From contig NZ_BCRM01000019.1 in the NCBI RefSeq assembly GCF_001552595.1, positions 62,001 through 126,000 of the forward strand: 64,000 nucleotides of DNA, in the 5' to 3' direction. Under the pieces are notes generated by a model that saw nothing but the letters and a program-made list of their open reading frames with translations, was not told the origin of the DNA and ran no database searches. Below, piece by piece: positions 62,977 to 64,000 of the stretch (its first letter is position 1; each line of letters starts with the position of its first letter). The position numbers and the translations under genes are program-made. The stretch comes from Rhodococcus erythropolis NBRC 15567 (GTDB lineage Bacteria; Actinomycetota; Actinomycetes; Mycobacteriales; Mycobacteriaceae).

Positions 62977-63687
62977 TCAGGAAGCGGCGGCCTCGAGGAT
63001 CACCTGGGCGACGTCTTCGGGGCGCGACCACATCGGCCAATGGCCGGTCGGGAGGTCGACGTACGTCACGGGGAGTTTCGCCAGTTCTGCGGCCATCGGA
63101 TGACCTCCGTCGGCCATCTGGGCAATCACCGCGGACGGGAACGTGCTGCAAACGACGGTTGACGGCACCTGGTAGCGCTTTTCGTTCGTCAGGACAATTG
63201 GCTCACGCGCCGGCCCGGCCGGTTCGGGGACGGCGTTGGCGCGAAACGCCTCGAGAGCCTTCTCGTCGAGTCCTTCGAGGCTGCTGCCGTCTGCTTCAAG
63301 TTCTGCCCACGTCGGCAGCGGTATCTCGACGACGTCAGCGGCCAGATCCGGTCGCAGCGCCGCGCCGTCGGGCATGGGACCTGAATCGACGTAGACGATC
63401 CGCGCGACCCGATCCGGGATGCGATCGGTTACCGCGTATCCCACCGGGCCGGCGCCGCTGTGCACGACCAGGACCGTACGTTCGTCTGAATCCGATACAG
63501 CGTCGATGACTGCGCGGACGTGGGCGTCGAAGGTGACCGCTGATCTATCTGCATCGACGGCGTCGAGTCCGGGCAGCGTCAGGCTGGTCACGCGGGTGGT
63601 GTCGGAGCGCTCGAGGTGGGGGAGGACTGCGTCCCAAGCCCATGAGCCGAGCCAGAATCCGGGAACAAGAACGATGTGAGTTTTCAT
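62977..63687 (-). CDS. Alpha/beta hydrolase
   Basis: The 236-residue enzyme has the alpha/beta hydrolase fold with an oxyanion-side VLVPGFWLGSWAWDAV, nucleophile elbow VVHSGAG (Ser in place of the usual GxSxG context but with the turn conserved), aspartate candidate and the C-terminal histidine in LPTGHWPMW. ATG 63687 is chosen over an extension to 63702. It is divergent from the regulator at 63774 with a perfect inverted repeat between them, so it is likely regulated by that protein. Substrate unknown. Confidence 0.82.
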   Translation of the reverse strand: MKTHIVLVPGFWLGSWAWDAVLPHLERSDTTRVTSLTLPGLDAVDADRSAVTFDAHVRAVIDAVSDSDERTVLVVHSGAGPVGYAVTDRIPDRVARIVYVDSGPMPDGAALRPDLAADVVEIPLPTWAELEADGSSLEGLDEKALEAFRANAVPEPAGPAREPIVLTNEKRYQVPSTVVCSTFPSAVIAQMADGGHPMAAELAKLPVTYVDLPTGHWPMWSRPEDVAQVILEAAAS

Positions 63688-63707
63688 GGACTCACTGTGC
63701 AATCAGG

Positions 63708-63731
63708 TTGGTGACAACAGAGTGTCACCAA
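63708..63731. promoter_or_regulatory. Operator between the hydrolase and regulator genes
   Basis: TTGGTGACA-ACAGAG-TGTCACCAA, perfect 9-bp arms with a 6-bp spacer, and another TGTCAC half-site at 63735-63740. It is 20 bp from the hydrolase ATG and 42 bp from the regulator GTG. Confidence 0.7.
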
Positions 63732-63773
63732 TTATGTCACTGTTTGGTATCGAAATCTGCGACACTGGTGAAC

Positions 63774-64000
63774 GTGAATCGAGCTGCGAGATTGCACGCT
63801 CTCGTCGAAGAGCTTCGGCGACAGGGCGATCGAGGGGCTACGTGTTCCCGATTGTCCGAGGAATTCGGTGTCACCACCCGGACGATCAAGCGGGATATCG
63901 AGACTCTGATGATGTCGGGCGCGGCGATCGAGGCGCGCTCGGGCCCCGGGGGTGGATACCGACTCGTAGGTCGCGCAACGCTACCGCCGGTCAATTTCAC
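63774..64000 (+). CDS. DeoR/WYL-type transcriptional regulator, N-terminal part
   Basis: The frame runs to the window end. The visible 75 residues form a winged helix-turn-helix of the HTH_11/WYL-regulator type: VNRAARLHALVEELRRQGDRG, TCSRLSEEFGVTTRTIKRDIETL, and GAAIEARSGPGGGYRLV. GTG 63774 or GTG 63768 is the start. It is divergent from the alpha/beta hydrolase with a shared operator. The ligand/WYL domain would lie outside the window. Confidence 0.75.
   Translation, partial: MNRAARLHALVEELRRQGDRGATCSRLSEEFGVTTRTIKRDIETLMMSGAAIEARSGPGGGYRLVGRATLPPVNF

Overview
The window reads as a chromosomal segment of a mycolic-acid actinomycete, most likely Rhodococcus (erythropolis/qingshengii type). 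This is inferred from high-GC coding bias, frequent GTG/TTG starts, 4-bp start/stop overlaps, leaderless-looking promoters, Mce and 3-ketosteroid dehydrogenase genes, and a backbone whose order follows Mycobacterium tuberculosis Rv1608c-Rv1638 (peroxiredoxin, trpE, trp membrane protein, trpC, trpB, trpA, lgt, pyk, tesB, pdtaR, polA, rpsA, coaE, uvrB, Usp, MBL hydrolase, uvrA). No database search was possible, so the species is not proven.

Layout. 1-5225: the end of an Mce import operon (MceE end, MceF, two Mce-associated proteins), a TetR regulator and a 3-ketosteroid delta1-dehydrogenase behind a KstR-type box. 5255-7219: a divergent MarR regulator/LigB-type dioxygenase pair and a PrxQ peroxiredoxin. 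7277-15226: tryptophan genes, then lgt and two TM2-domain membrane proteins. 15358-23714: glutamate synthase gltBD, pyruvate kinase and acyl-CoA thioesterase II. 23748-26268: a SRPBCC protein, folD behind a ZTP (pfl) riboswitch, and an AMIN-like lipoprotein.

26343-29125 is a 2.7-kb integrated element flanked by a 46-bp direct repeat of the 3' half of a tRNA-Leu gene. It holds a frameshifted phage capsid-like gene and one unknown membrane-anchored coiled-coil protein, with no recognisable integrase. It is the clearest accessory DNA in the window.

29265-38669: the ANTAR response regulator PdtaR, a branched-chain-amino-acid type ABC transporter (binding protein converging on livHMGF, whose LivH carries an exported N-terminal beta-sandwich domain) and DNA polymerase I. 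38745-46554: thioredoxin, a GlxA-type regulator with a strong operator, a 38-residue membrane peptide coupled to an EamA exporter, a 2'-5' RNA ligase-like protein, an isopropylmalate/isocitrate dehydrogenase-family enzyme, a three-gene polar amino-acid ABC transporter and a methyltransferase. 46893-64000: rpsA, coaE-GrpB fusion, DUF402 protein, uvrB, SCO6745-family protein, universal stress protein, DUF732 lipoprotein, HelD-type helicase, a DoxX protein with ten 11-residue repeats, a DUF2716-like protein, MBL hydrolase, uvrA, an alpha/beta hydrolase and the start of a DeoR/WYL-type regulator.

Most of the window is ordinary core metabolism and DNA repair. The parts most worth a second look are the tRNA-integrated element, the folD riboswitch with its Shine-Dalgarno-sequestering hairpin, the 11-mer-repeat DoxX protein, the LivH fusion, and several near-perfect operator palindromes beside regulator genes.
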